DNA from: Phellopilus nigrolimitatus
Lineage: Eukaryota; Basidiomycota; Agaricomycetes; Hymenochaetales; Hymenochaetaceae
Direction: 5' to 3'
DNA length: 64,000 nucleotides
Assembly (NCBI GenBank): GCA_021029095.1
Contig: JAJOHG010000003.1
Coordinates: 868,001 to 932,000 of the forward strand
Position numbers and translations under genes: made by a program. Shown here piece after piece: positions 47,328 through 64,000 of the stretch. Position 1 is the first letter of the stretch. Every line of letters begins with the position of its first letter. A model generated the notes under the pieces. That model was not told where the DNA came from and ran no database searches. It saw only the letters and a list, made by a program, of their open reading frames with translations.

Positions 47328-49937
47328 ATGTCGTCTCCGCCGCACAGCACCAACGCCCCGTCCTCGTCGCCGTCGCGTTCCATCAGGATCGACCTCGCCC
47401 ACCCGCTCCCGCACCGAGCGGGCACGGGGAGCACACACGGCAGCGGCGACGACCGCGATGGCCCGCACCCCGCCCTCCCGGGCCCGCGTCGCTCGCCGAC
47501 GCTCTTGCGCGCGGTGGACCCGAACGACCCGAGTGTGCAGGAGCGCCAGCGCGACATGGACGTCGACTCCGCCCTGTCGATGTCCCGCGCGCGCAGCGGG
47601 AGCGTCGCAGGCATCCCCGGGTCCTTCGCAAACCCGCAGAACCCCACACAGCCCCTCAGCGTCCCCCGCGGGCGCTCAGAGTCTCCGAAGCGCTTCTCGA
47701 CGGCGGACAGTGTGTCGCACTTCCCGTTCCTCCCGCCGAGTGACTTCGAGAACGACGACGTCGGGATGCAGCAGGTACTCAGCCAGGCACACGAGCCGAG
47801 TCTCCTGGTGTCGCTAGGCCAGACGGAGCAAAACGAAAGCATGGCCGGCCTGCCGCTGTACCAACAGGCGACGAACTACCGTACCAGTTTCGACTTTGGA
47901 TTGATGGAGAGGTTCGCGGCGGAAGAGAAAATAAAACTAGATGCCTCCTCCCCGCCACGCTCACCTGCAAGCCGTCTGCCCTCTCGTCGCCCTACTGCTA
48001 CGCCTATGCCCACGCCCCCTCTCCCTTCCTCTGTCCCCGCACAGCATCCCAGCGGCCAGTCTGAGCAGTCAGACATTCCCCGTACGTCTGATCTGTTCGT
48101 CCCCGCGGACGCAAACAACGAAGCCATATCCGACTCGAGCTCCGGCCGTCTCCGTCAGCGCAAGCTCAGCCTCAACAACACCGTGCGGCCCCGTGCACGA
48201 CGCCAAGGAGGCAAGATGGCTCTCTTTGAGGGTAGGAGTCCTGGTGCGCCCCCTCCGACCTTTGGTCGCTCGGGCACGGGCGACGTCGGGCGTTTTAGCC
48301 CGATGCCTTCGCTCGAGCATGTGCCAACTGCAGACGGCACCGGCCCCTCGCGTTTGCCACCGCCACTGTATAGCCAAGCGGGCCACGAGCGGCCATACCG
48401 CTTCTCGTTCTACTCGAACGCACTTTCTGCAACGATTCATGCACGCAGCCTCAGTGAGCTCCCGGCGGAAGGACAAACGTTTGAGGACCTCTTCTCCGGC
48501 CTTGGCTCGAGGAGTGCCACGGACAAGGACGAGCCTTCCGTAGGAACTAGCAAGTCTAGATTAGGTGAAAACGCGAACGGTTTCAGGTCTAGTAAACGAG
48601 ACGTTAGCGGGCGTCTTCTGCCGGATGACGAAGAACCGTGTGCATGGTGGTTGGACGTGATGTCTCCCACTGACGAGGAGATGAAACTTCTCAGCAAGGT
48701 ATTCTTCGCTTAGGCTGTAGAAAATAAACACAATTAAGCTCATATACACCGAATTCTAGGTCTTCTCAATTCACCCTCTCACCACAGAGGATATTCAGAT
48801 GGAGGAGACACGCGAAAAGATCGAACTCTTTCGCAATTACTACCTCGTTTGTTTTCGTAGCTTCGATCAGGACCCATACAGCCCTACTTATTTAGAACCC
48901 CTTAATATGTACATCGTCGTATTCCGAGAGGGCACCCTTTCCGTACGTGATCCTTCTCTATCAAGAAAAGAAAAGAAAATACGACTATACTTGGGTTTCA
49001 ACGTACTGATACTGATACCATCGACCATCATAGTTCCACTTCAGACCAACTCCTCACCCGCAGAATGTCCGGCGCCGTATCAAGCAGCTTAAGGACTACA
49101 TCAGCGTGACGTCCGACTGGATCTCGTACGCACTGATCGACGACATCACCGATGCCTTCGGGCCGCTCATCCAAAATATCGAGTACGAAGTCGACAGCAT
49201 CGACGAGCTCGTCCTCATCCTCAAGGAGGCAGAACAGAGCGATATGTTGCGGAGGTGCGTCTGTAGGCTTGTTTGGCTCAGGGAAATTATTGACTGGCTG
49301 AATAGAATTGGGACGTGTCGCAAGAAAGTTATGGGTCTCCTCAGGCTAATGGGGAACAAGGCGGACGTTGTTAAGGGGCTCGCTAAGCGCTGCAACGAGA
49401 ATTGGAGCATTGCGCCGAAGTCAGATATCGTATGTTAAAATACAGTTTTTATCACATATTCTTCCTAACCATTCCTTTTACTGTGCAGGGTCTGTATCTT
49501 TCTGATATCCAGGTAAACCCAAATCTAGTTCCTTCACTTCGCAATTTCTCACTTTTTTTTCCCTTTAGGACCATTTGATCACGATGACGCAGAACCTCAA
49601 CCACTACGAGAAAATTCTTTCGCGTTCGCACTCAAACTACCTCGCACAGATCTCGATCGAGATGACGGACGCAAACAACCAGATCAACGACGTGCTCTCC
49701 AAACTCACCGCCCTAGGTACGGTACTAATTCCGATGAACTTGGTGACGGGTCTGTGGGGAATGAATGTGCATGTGCCTGGAGAGGATGTGACGGTTTGTG
49801 TGTTCCTCTAGCCGTAATTCACAATTGCTAAGATACTTTTTTAGGAGGGCTACACCTGGTTTGTTTCGATCATCGGAGGTCTTGTCGGCTTCGCTCTAAT
49901 TGGTGGATTCTTGACATATAAACTAGTGCGTCGGTAA
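47328..49937 (+). CDS. CorA-family magnesium transporter (Alr1/Mnr2-like)
   Basis: Seven exons (47328-48698, 48760-48942, 49034-49254, 49306-49429, 49489-49512, 49569-49793, 49845-49937) encode 746 residues. The first about 430 are disordered and Ser/Pro-rich. The cytosolic CorA domain follows: CAWWLDVMSPTDEEMKLLSKVFSIHPLTTEDI, REKIELFRNYYLVCFRSF, RRRIKQLKDYISVTSDWISYALIDDITD, and a long stalk helix (LYLSDIQDHLITMTQNLNHYEKILSRSHSNYLAQIS). Two transmembrane helices end the protein: LTALGTVLIPMNLVTGLWGMN, with the essential G-M-N selectivity motif, and WFVSIIGGLVGFALIGGFLTY. The long N-terminus is typical of fungal Alr1/Mnr2 (plasma-membrane or vacuolar Mg2+ transport). The exon at 49489-49512 is only 24 nt. 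Start chosen at the first ATG; an upstream GTG frame is not needed. Confidence 0.92.
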
Positions 49938-50222
49938 TTTACCTGGTTTCGTTAGACTTCATCACTTTTTTGCGCGTCATCATCATCCATGGGCATTTTC
50001 TGTTTGGGATGTTTTTTTCCGGGAAATTCTAATGTCTGTAGATAATCGTCATACTCGATTGCATTGTAAATGTAGTAGCGCACCCGCAATACATCAGTTA
50101 GTAGGAATACAACGAAAGCATGTAAATGATAGCAAAACAAACAAAACCATAGAAATAGGGGGGTAAAAATAAGCTGAACAAGCATTTCACATGAATGAGT
50201 GTCTAGCCATAATAACCGGGGA

Positions 50223-56707
<6,485 letters not shown>

Positions 56708-57384
56708 GATGCTTGAGCCTCCTGCCCCGCCGAAACGATTGTCCAGTGGGCCCAATGCGTGAATGGGAGCACAAAAGATGTGAGAGAAACCGAGGTGGCC
56801 AAGTGGTGGCCGTACAAGGTAGAGTTTACGAAGCCGCAGGGTGCTGTCCCGTTTAGGCCCTATGCTTCCATTTATGTGGCGTGAAAGAAGCTCAGTGTGT
56901 CTCCCAGCCACAAAATCTCTACCTCATGCCCAGCGCGTGTCTCCCCAACGAAATATTGTACTACTCGCCTGCTTCTTGTCATTTTGTTCTGCTGAAATTT
57001 TAGTGACAGAAATCGATAGTTTTTCTCGTTTTTGGTACTCTTTGCCGAGCTCGCCCAAATTCGGAACGGTAGATCATATCGAACTTTCCAGATTTGACTC
57101 AATGCACTTCCGTTTTCGTAAGCGACAGCAACTCATCCGAAAAAGGCAGGAACGCCTGTCAAATTCAATTACTGCTAATAACGAACGGTTCAATTAGTGA
57201 AATCGAGAATAATACAGATTATTGCTAAATGAATGAGCGACTCCATGCGATGTTTTAATACAAATGCGGGTAAGCGGGTACATAGGGTATAAGCAAGTGG
57301 CGAAAGCCACGACAGCCAACCACGATCGAGACCATGTCCAAAGCCAAAAGAAATAGAAAGAAAAGACATCGAGTCACCCACGGC
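56708..57384. other. intergenic, upstream of the KDM5-like gene
   Basis: 677 bp between the KDM5 start and the stop of the Uds1-domain gene. The KDM5 frame stays open to 56911, so the first 200 bp may be 5' coding or UTR. The rest shows no supported gene or repeat. Confidence 0.4.
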
Positions 57385-60203
57385 CTACTTCTTCCCTGCA
57401 CGTAATTGAGCCCGAAGATTCGCATTCTCTCCCTGCATATGATTCAACTCGTCCAGGAGAGCAATGCTCTGAGACGCCTCAGCTGTTCGCATTGCAGTAA
57501 TATCTTCCTGTGCCCTTTCGAGCTCAGCTTTGCATTCTGACAACTGCCTCTCAAGTTGGTTTCGGATCGCCTCGGGAGCTGCCGCAGCTTCTTCCGCGAG
57601 CGATAGCGTCTTGGCGCTGAGTGTGTCATTGGCTTCCGAGAGCTGCCGACAAGTTTCTGCCTGCTCTGCAGCCTGCATTTCCACGTCACGCTTCTCGATC
57701 AAGACTTTGTCGATGGCGCCTTGTAATTCTTGAATTTCATTTTGTCTGCAATGAGGCGTTCAGAAAATACTCGTCATCAAATCAGCAGACAAGAATAGAC
57801 GTACAAAGCAGTCACATTTGATCCCAGAACCATGTTGCGATCTTCAAGCACCTTTACCTGCTTCTGATAAGTCTCCAAGGCAACACTGCTTTCTTGTGCG
57901 AGCTTCTGAGCGCGCTCAGCATTCTTCCTGAGCAAGTCGTGTGCTTGCGCAAAGCGGACCAAACGTTCGATCAGAGCGCGGTCGTCTGCGATTAGAGCTT
58001 GTACTCGAGCGGCAAGCGCTTCCACAGAGAATTGATACGATGTGTCAACAATTTGATACGCCGGTCGTCCGTCATACAACGTCTTCAGTAACCGAACGTC
58101 AAGTTCTGAAAGAGACATATTCGGACTTCCTGGTGCAGAAATAGGCGATTTTGTACGTCGACCAAATTTCGAAGCCCGAGATTCGGGAGAAGGCAAAGCA
58201 TTCCACACAGGTTTAAGTAACTCGATGAAATCTTTGATGTCTTGAGGAGCATCGCTGTAAGAAATCGACTTCATTGATTCGGCCGGAGTCATCGCCTGCT
58301 CCTGGAGTTTTAGAAAAAAGGGATTCAGAGAACAGTTAGAGACCATGAGAGAAAGCCACTCACTCGGAGTCGTCCCTCTAATATGCGCGCCTCCTTCCGG
58401 GCTTCTTCGCGGTCTTGTCGTGCCTCCTCGACTTCCTGAACAAGCGCTTCGCGCTTATCCAAGCCGACGCGGACCTCCTCCTCCAGCTTATGTCGGATGG
58501 ACTCCCATTCGTTTCTCTGCGTCTGTTGCGCATCAAGCCTCGAACGGACATCATCCAAATGGGTCTCAAGATACGAAACTTGTTGCGACAGCGATACATT
58601 GTTTGGCAAGTTGAGGCCATGATTCCGCATCAAATTCTGCAGGGCACCCAGTGCCGATTCAAGTTCCAGCACGCGGATTTCGATGCCGACCGCTTCACTG
58701 CTCTTCTCTTCCATCACTTCGAGACGTCGTTCAAGTGTTTCGATCTCTCGTTGTTTTATCTCCTGCTCCCTGTCCCACTCCTTCTGTCCTTCTGCCATTT
58801 CCCTCAGTTGAGATTCCAGTGTGCCGACTTTCTCCACCTCGAACCTCATACTCGACATCTTCTCTTCTGCGGCCTGAAGCTCCAGGGCGAGAGATGTCTC
58901 AAGTCCTTCCAATTCCAGTTTTAACATGGATGCTTCCCGTCTTGCGTTGTTTTGCGCGTCCGTCGCAGCCTGCAGCTTTCCAGTAACGTCCTTCACTTTT
59001 CCCTCGAGAAACGCATACTCGGCTGCCGAAGGAGGCTTGCGTGGTGATAGAGGTTGAAGTGCATTCTCATGCCCCGAAAAGAGGTGAGGCCCTTCAAACT
59101 TCGTCTTGCACGAAGAGTAACTGGTTTCTGATGATGTCGGACTCATCTGAGAATTTCGGATCAATGTGCTGTACCCAGACTCGTCCGTATCGCCAGCGAC
59201 TTTGGCCTCAAGATTTCGCAGAGAAAAACTCAGGACACCAGCACGGTGCTCGAGCAGCTTCCTGTTAATCTCGTTTGACCGCTCTGAGATACGCCATAAA
59301 TCCTTTTGAACAGACTCGACTTTACGGTTTGCGGTCTCGAGCTGTTCGGACGATTGCTTCGAGACGGTCTTGTGAGCGGCGTTCACTTTAGCAAGCGATG
59401 AGGCAGCGTCGCGAATCTTCGTTTCGAGCTTCAACTTTTTCTCCATCGCGCCCTGCCGAGCTTCTAACACTTGATATTCCTGTTACCTCACCTCAAATGA
59501 GACGAGGCAAGGATGAAAGATAATCTTAAGAAAACGCCACCTTCTTAAGCTCCTCCACATCCTCAGAATTAAGAATGTCAAATTCCCGACTCTCCACGAT
59601 TGCCTCGCTCGCTAGTAAGCTCATCAGTAGCTCATCTCGCGTGTCTACCGTGCCAGAAGCGCGTTTCCACGCCCTGAGTTGTGCAACACGACTGGGAACC
59701 GGCTTGGATGGAGATGAAGGTCCAGCCAAGGCATTTGGTGACCGCAATGCAGACGTTGGAGAAGATCCGGGAGAGGATACGGGAACGGGTTTTTGGGGAG
59801 GCGAGGACATAGAAGATCCCAAAGACTGCGGTCGGGAGTCGTTTTCCAAAGAGTTCTGCCTGCTGACGAAGGATTTTGATAAACCTCCATTCACGTAGGC
59901 AGCTGACGTGTTGGTCGTGCTACTGGAAGCACTGTCTGGTCGACCATTCGGGTAACCGTTCGTGGTCGCAGTCGTCGAAGTGGGCGGCCATGACGGCTTC
60001 GAAGAGAGGGCCAACGGCGCTGTCGTTTGAAAAGGTGGTTGCGGAGGAGGCTCCGTTGACACAGGGATCGACGTCGGAGGCGATTGGGAGCGCTGTGTCG
60101 CCCCTCCGAGTAGACGACGGACGCCGTTCATAGGAAGAATATGTTTTCGTCGAGGTCGAGTAGCTGCGGCTCCTGGGTTGCTGTGACTGTGACTATGATA
60201 CAT
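57385..60203 (-). CDS. Uds1-domain (up-regulated during septation) coiled-coil protein
   Basis: Multi-exon minus-strand gene, about 850 residues, starting MYHSHSHSNPGAAATRP at 60203. The first about 160 residues are Ser/Pro-rich and disordered. Then comes ASGTVDTRDELLMSLLASEAIVESREFDILNSEDVEELKKEYQVLEARQGAMEKKLKLE, which matches the Uds1 domain seen in fungal septation-related proteins. Most of the rest is heptad-rich coiled coil (EVEKVGTLESQLREMAEGQKEW, RRLEVMEEKSSEA, LEEEVRVGLDKREALVQ), with a helical insert around DIKDFIELLKPVWNALPSPESR and a final coiled coil QNEIQELQGAIDKV...GENANLRAQLRAGKK. It is likely a cytoskeleton- or septum-associated scaffold. Domain recognition is good; the precise function is not known. 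Confidence 0.8.
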
Positions 60204-60469
60204 TCTAGTTATTAAAAATAGACTCTCCGTGACGTGGGCGATCGACTAACTTCCACGAGGTATTGAGTCACCCGAAGAAAAACAATTTGTATAAAGCTTG
60301 GATCCCCATCAATTTAAGAGGTTGACTAACTTTCAATGGTTTTAAATTTGCGGGGCTTCTAATCCAAACAAAAAATAAGTGATCATTGGGACGGTTAATA
60401 ATCACATAGGTCTTCCTGGAAAGACTCCAAAAGGTTCCGGTTGCTTGTGCTTTTCTAGATTGAGTAGAG

Positions 60470-60474
60470 AAAAA
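60470..60474 (-). terminator. Pol III terminator of the tRNA-Arg gene
   Basis: A run of five T on the minus strand, about 10 nt beyond the tRNA 3' end, is the normal Pol III stop signal. Confidence 0.7.
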
Positions 60475-60483
60475 GTTTTCCAC

Positions 60484-60566
60484 TACCCACGGCGAGACTC
60501 GAACTCGCAACCTCCAGATCATTACGTAATAGAAGTCTGACGTCATAACCATTAGACAACGCAGGC
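60484..60566 (-). tRNA. tRNA-Arg (anticodon TCT) with a 10-nt intron
   Basis: Read on the minus strand, the 83 nt fold as a cloverleaf. The acceptor stem is GCCTGCG/CGTGGGT (with G-T wobbles). The D arm is GTCTAATGGTTATGAC, which also carries the A box. The anticodon stem is TCAGA/TCTGG, and the T arm is GCGAG-TTCGAGT-CTCGC, a perfect stem with a B-box GTTCGAGTC. The anticodon loop reads C T TCT A ... A, interrupted after position 37 by about 10 nt (TTACGTAATG), the usual place for a nuclear tRNA intron. Removing it leaves 73 nt including the discriminator base. A T5 terminator follows. No other tRNA was found in the window. Confidence 0.9.
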
Positions 60567-60776
60567 TGTACTAAAGCATTGTGATAAAAACCCTTCATAT
60601 CAAAATGTTTTCAAGGCTGATGGGAAATGCTTTTGCTAGTGGAAAATGACACGATCGCTGATGGAAACTTTAATTCTAAGTTCACTCGGCATGCCTTCGG
60701 CACATCATGTGTAAACGAACAATTCGGCTGTAGCCGCTGTGACTTTACTGTGACTGATGAAGCTCTGACTTCTTGC

Positions 60777-60803
60777 AAATGATGTTGATCGACATGGACA
60801 TCC
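60777..60803 (+). repeat. left arm of a perfect 27-bp inverted repeat
   Basis: Begins AAATGATGTTGATCG and is the exact reverse complement of 60981-61007; the loop is 177 bp. Confidence 0.85.
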
Positions 60804-60980
60804 GGAAAGAAAAACATATTCTTGAACCTGTCTAATGTTTTATTTTTCCTCATGGCAGCTTGAGATTGGGACAAGTCAGATTTTATTTGCCAATAGAATG
60901 GATTTGTTTCGTCAAGTTTTGGGCATGAAAGATAGGATGTGAACAGGTATCTACGGTGCTGAGACTCTATTTCCGTTTCA

Positions 60981-61007
60981 GGATGTCCATGTCGATCAAC
61001 ATCATTT
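60981..61007 (-). repeat. right arm of a perfect 27-bp inverted repeat
   Basis: Begins GGATGTCCATGTCGATC on the plus strand and pairs perfectly with 60777-60803. Confidence 0.85.
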
Positions 61008-61565
61008 TCTGCACTCACCTTCGTCACGTCTCCGGCACCTTTGATGCCGAGAGGCTTCGGCAATTTCGGCAGCCTACAGCTCGCTTAGAGCTGATGGAAA
61101 ACGTAAGTTGCATTTGTGTAATATGAAACGCATTTTCCATCTTCTCCGAAAACACTCTAATGGCAGGAATAAATGAGCCTGGATTCTTCGAGGGAATTGA
61201 AATTCTTTATCGAGGATCCTGCTTCAATCCTTCGTCTCAATCCGAGACGTGATGAAGTTTCTTGAATATTGAGTTCATTTCAGAGTATCTGTGTGCTGTC
61301 AGGATTTTTCGATCTTGACAGGGCGTCTGTCCAGCCTTTTCAAGCCGATCGTCCCGAGACGCGTTGCTCTCTGCAATTGACGCACACATCGAAACACTCC
61401 GAAAGTGCACTTACGCTTCCTACTTACACCTTAAGCCTGGACTCTTGTTCACTTATACAAAGGAGTGCGCTTTCTATGCAAAATGTTTCAGAGATCTTAA
61501 CGAAAATCTATGATTTTTGAAAACGCTTGGGCTCAAGTTTCTTGAAGTTCTCCTTCGATTGTGAA

Positions 61566-63756
61566 ATGTCATTTACCTTCCAGTGGCCAAGATTTTCCGA
61601 CCAATTCCATGCAGACGCTATTCAGCTTCTCGATGCTGCACTTAACAAAGGAAACAAGCCGCCAGTCATAGCGGACAAGATTGAGGTTGTTGAGTTGGAG
61701 ATGGGGACTCAGGTGCGTGTGTGCCACACATCTCGTGCCGGTCTGCTAATTCTCACAGATCTTGTAGCCTCCGGAGCTTGAGATTAGGGACATTGGAGAT
61801 CTTACGATGAATCAGTTTCGAGGCATATTCCGCCTGACGTATAGCGGAGACGCTCACATTGTATTGCGGACAAAGGTTCAGGTGCGTCTTTTCGCGTGCC
61901 ACTTGTGTCGAAACCTACGAGTAACATTCACCCAGGCCAACCCGTTGTATCACAAGAAACCGGACATTCATCTAATGGGAGGATCCAGGGGCATGTTAGC
62001 TGCAAACCAGCCGCTCATCGTACCCATGCTTCTTCGTTTGTCGAACTTCAAGCTCAATTCTTACGTTGTCCTGGTTGTCTCAAAACCTAAGGGTATCACT
62101 CTCGTCTTCAAAACGGATCCACTTCAGAATGTAGATATCCACAGCACATTCGATTCCATCACCGTCATCCAGAAATTCATTCAAAAAGAGATCGAGGGTC
62201 AGCTTAGGCAGATGTTTCGTGAAGATCTTCCTGGCATCATTCATCGACTCAGTCAGCAGTGGATCAAGAAGTCGACTACCGTGGAAGCTCCATATTTGTT
62301 GAAACGACCTTCCATGCAGCATTGGGCAGGTACGGAAACTATGTCTAGTCCAGACATCCCTCTGGCACGTCGGCCTATGTCTTCTGGCCTCCATGGGCAA
62401 GGTCCCGCGAGACCCCCTCTGAGCCCGCAGCGGCGACTATCCACTTCACGGAGTGTCTCAGCGAAACCCTCTCTTCCCAATCTTCACGCTTCATCCGACA
62501 TTCCAGAATATTCCTACGATCACGACATTGGCTCTTTCACCACGGAGGTCCCCGAGCGAAAAGCCTTCAGTCACTTAGGCCGCATTCACCGCGAGAGCAG
62601 GGGTTTAGCCGACCTTGCGGAGGAAGAGAGCGACTTCGACGGGACCGATGGGGCCGGCTCTTTCGACGTGGTCGATTGGGATGACGCCATGACAGACATT
62701 GTAGACGGCCGCCCGATGTCTGAGATAAACGTGACCGAGTATGAGAGTATTCCTGCGGTTGGTGGGGGCACGATCACGCGTCCGCGCGTCTACCATGCCT
62801 CGTCGCTACTGCATTCCAATGCCGGGACTCCTTCTCACTCGAGGGCACCCTCCTCGGCGCAGCTCACTTCGCCTGCCCTTCAGCGCTTGTCGCAATCCCT
62901 TGCAAACGTTCGACAGCCATCCGTGTTGGGGCCATATAGAAATCGACCGTCAATGCCCTCCTCTATGCGTGACAGCTGGGATATCTCGTCTGTGCAAGGA
63001 GATTTGCCTTATCCTGAGCCAAAGATAGCGGTGAATTCTCAACGAACGACTGTAGAGGATGACTTAGACGACTATCCATTCGAAAATGGAAATACTGCAG
63101 ACATTCCTGCGCTCACTCGGCATGAAAGCGTCACTACCACCCAGTCCAGTTCCTCTTCCGTTCCTTCCTCTAGTGCCGTGCAGCTCGACGCGAGCAGTAC
63201 CACTGCATTCGAGCGCTCCGGCCGACGCGCGTCCGTCTCCTCACACCTTACGTCGCCTTTCTCCACAAACTCCGACTCCGCCGATCCGGACGGGGTTGTA
63301 CCGAAGATTGTACTGCGACCGGGAATCAACAACGCAATCTCGCAGCTCTCGCTCCTTAACCGCTCGAACCACACACTTTCTCCATACACACGCACGCTCG
63401 AGCACTTTACGATACGCAGCGTGCCGCCGAAGGCGTTGGTCGCCCGTGGGAACGCCGCTCCCGCGGACCGCCAACCCGTCAAGGCGAAGCGTAAACGCAC
63501 GTACCGGCTCGGTGGAACACCTAAGGGGCAGGATCAGACACAACAGAATATTCCAGTTCTGCAACCTGAAACTACTGGTCCGACTTCTCCGCGTTCGCCA
63601 TTGTCTGCTGCCTCGGATTTCGACGTGTCCGAAATCGACCGCTATTTCCGCTCGCGTGACGACTTTCCACCCCAATTTCACAATAACGTCAACCTAGAAC
63701 CTCCACTCTTGAATCCATCATATGCTCGGCGTCGTTCATCACATCGGAAACTGTAG
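61566..63756 (+). CDS. MDM34: ERMES complex subunit Mdm34
   Basis: Three exons (61566-61712, 61768-61881, 61936-63756) give 693 residues. The N-terminus MSFTFQWPRFSDQFHADAIQLLDAALNKGNKPPVIADKIEVVELEMGTQPPELEIRDIGDL is unmistakable for Mdm34. It opens the lipid-binding SMP domain, which continues [67 protein letters not shown] and QKEIEGQLRQMFREDLPGIIHRLSQQW. The remaining about 480 residues are disordered and Ser/Pro/Arg-rich, with KAKRKRTYRLGG near the end. Mdm34 sits at ER-mitochondria contacts with Mmm1, Mdm12 and Mdm10 and supports phospholipid transfer. Confidence 0.95.
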
Positions 63757-63823
63757 GACACACTGTATAATACATATATAATTACTGTAGCTGTTAATGA
63801 TTACAACACTCGCATTGCATAGA

Positions 63824-63964
63824 CTATTGCTGATAGTAAGTCGGATTCATTGGGAGACTGGGATCGATTGGTAGTGGCCGATGAGGAGAGGGAAAGGTTA
63901 ACGGAGGTGGAGGGGAGGAAGACAGATTCAGCGGAACAATAGACGATGGCCCTTGCTCGAAGTC
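63824..63964 (-). CDS. terminal exon of a gene cut by the window edge
   Basis: After an acceptor reading CATTACAG (minus strand, 63972-63965) an exon runs DFEQGPSSIVPLNLSS, then a proline-rich stretch (PPPPLTFPSPHRPLPIDPS), and stops after MNPTYYQQ at 63824. The upstream part lies beyond 64000, so the protein cannot be named. The splice site and composition support a genuine C-terminus, but another frame cannot be excluded. It would be convergent with MDM34, 67 bp apart. Confidence 0.4.
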   Translation of the reverse strand, partial: DFEQGPSSIVPLNLSSSPPPPLTFPSPHRPLPIDPSLPMNPTYYQQ

Positions 63965-64000
63965 CTGTAATGATGTCAAAAAAGTGCATCCACAGAATAA

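Larger units (their letters stand above)
60567..61565. other. 1 kb intergenic region before MDM34 with a long inverted repeat
   Basis: Contains a perfect 27-bp inverted repeat (60777-60803 and 60981-61007). A minus-strand frame at 60611-61063 (150 codons, starting MPKPLGIKGAGDVTK) spans the repeat; it has no recognised motif and the palindrome makes real coding doubtful. The MDM34 promoter must lie at the right end. Confidence 0.45.

Noticed and set aside
60611..61063. 150-codon minus-strand frame as a gene
   Set aside because: It spans a perfect inverted repeat, has no recognisable domain and no supporting splice or context signals.

Overview
The window is nuclear DNA of a filamentous basidiomycete, most likely an Agaricomycete. 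Nearly every gene is cut by many short GT-AG introns (mostly 47-70 nt), several exons are only 14-28 nt, intergenic gaps are small, and the proteins are fungal (ERMES subunit, Uds1-domain protein, LCL2, fungal mitochondrial serine O-acetyltransferase, KDM5-type demethylase). I rebuilt gene models by hand by matching donor and acceptor phases, so coordinates give the span from start codon to stop codon including introns.

Left part (1-8 kb): a MYND-finger protein, a GNAT acetyltransferase-ankyrin fusion, a 686-bp non-autonomous hAT-like element with intact terminal inverted repeats and 8-bp target duplication, a poorly resolved possible secreted protein gene, and a mitochondrial enoyl-CoA hydratase.

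8-25 kb: exocyst SEC10, divergent from RIX1 (60S maturation), then an RRN11/TAF1A-like Pol I initiation factor, a LAA2/aftiphilin-like clathrin adaptor accessory protein, the Pol I largest subunit RPA190, a disordered SP/TP-rich protein, and LCL2. Three of these genes serve rRNA synthesis or 60S assembly.

25-34 kb: a gene-poor stretch surrounds SF3B6. After about 3.2 kb without convincing genes come FAL1/eIF4A-III and, divergent from it, SF3A3. This gives two U2 snRNP splicing factors and an EJC-type helicase close together.

34-50 kb: a synaptojanin-like SacI/5-phosphatase divergent from ESCRT-III DID2, a long disordered protein, a CysA-type serine O-acetyltransferase whose frame is broken three times by single-base insertions, an SVP26/TEX261 cargo receptor, and a CorA/MNR2-type Mg2+ transporter.

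50-64 kb: a KDM5/JARID1 histone demethylase with a repetitive Pro/Gln tail, a Uds1-domain coiled-coil protein, an intron-containing tRNA-Arg(TCT), a 27-bp perfect inverted repeat, MDM34 of the ER-mitochondria tether, and the last exon of a gene running off the right edge.

The window is mostly conserved housekeeping genes. I found no CRISPR array, biosynthetic cluster or virus. The less ordinary items are the GNAT-ankyrin fusion, the hAT-like element, the frame-broken serine O-acetyltransferase, and the micro-exons that dissect the RPA190 catalytic loop.
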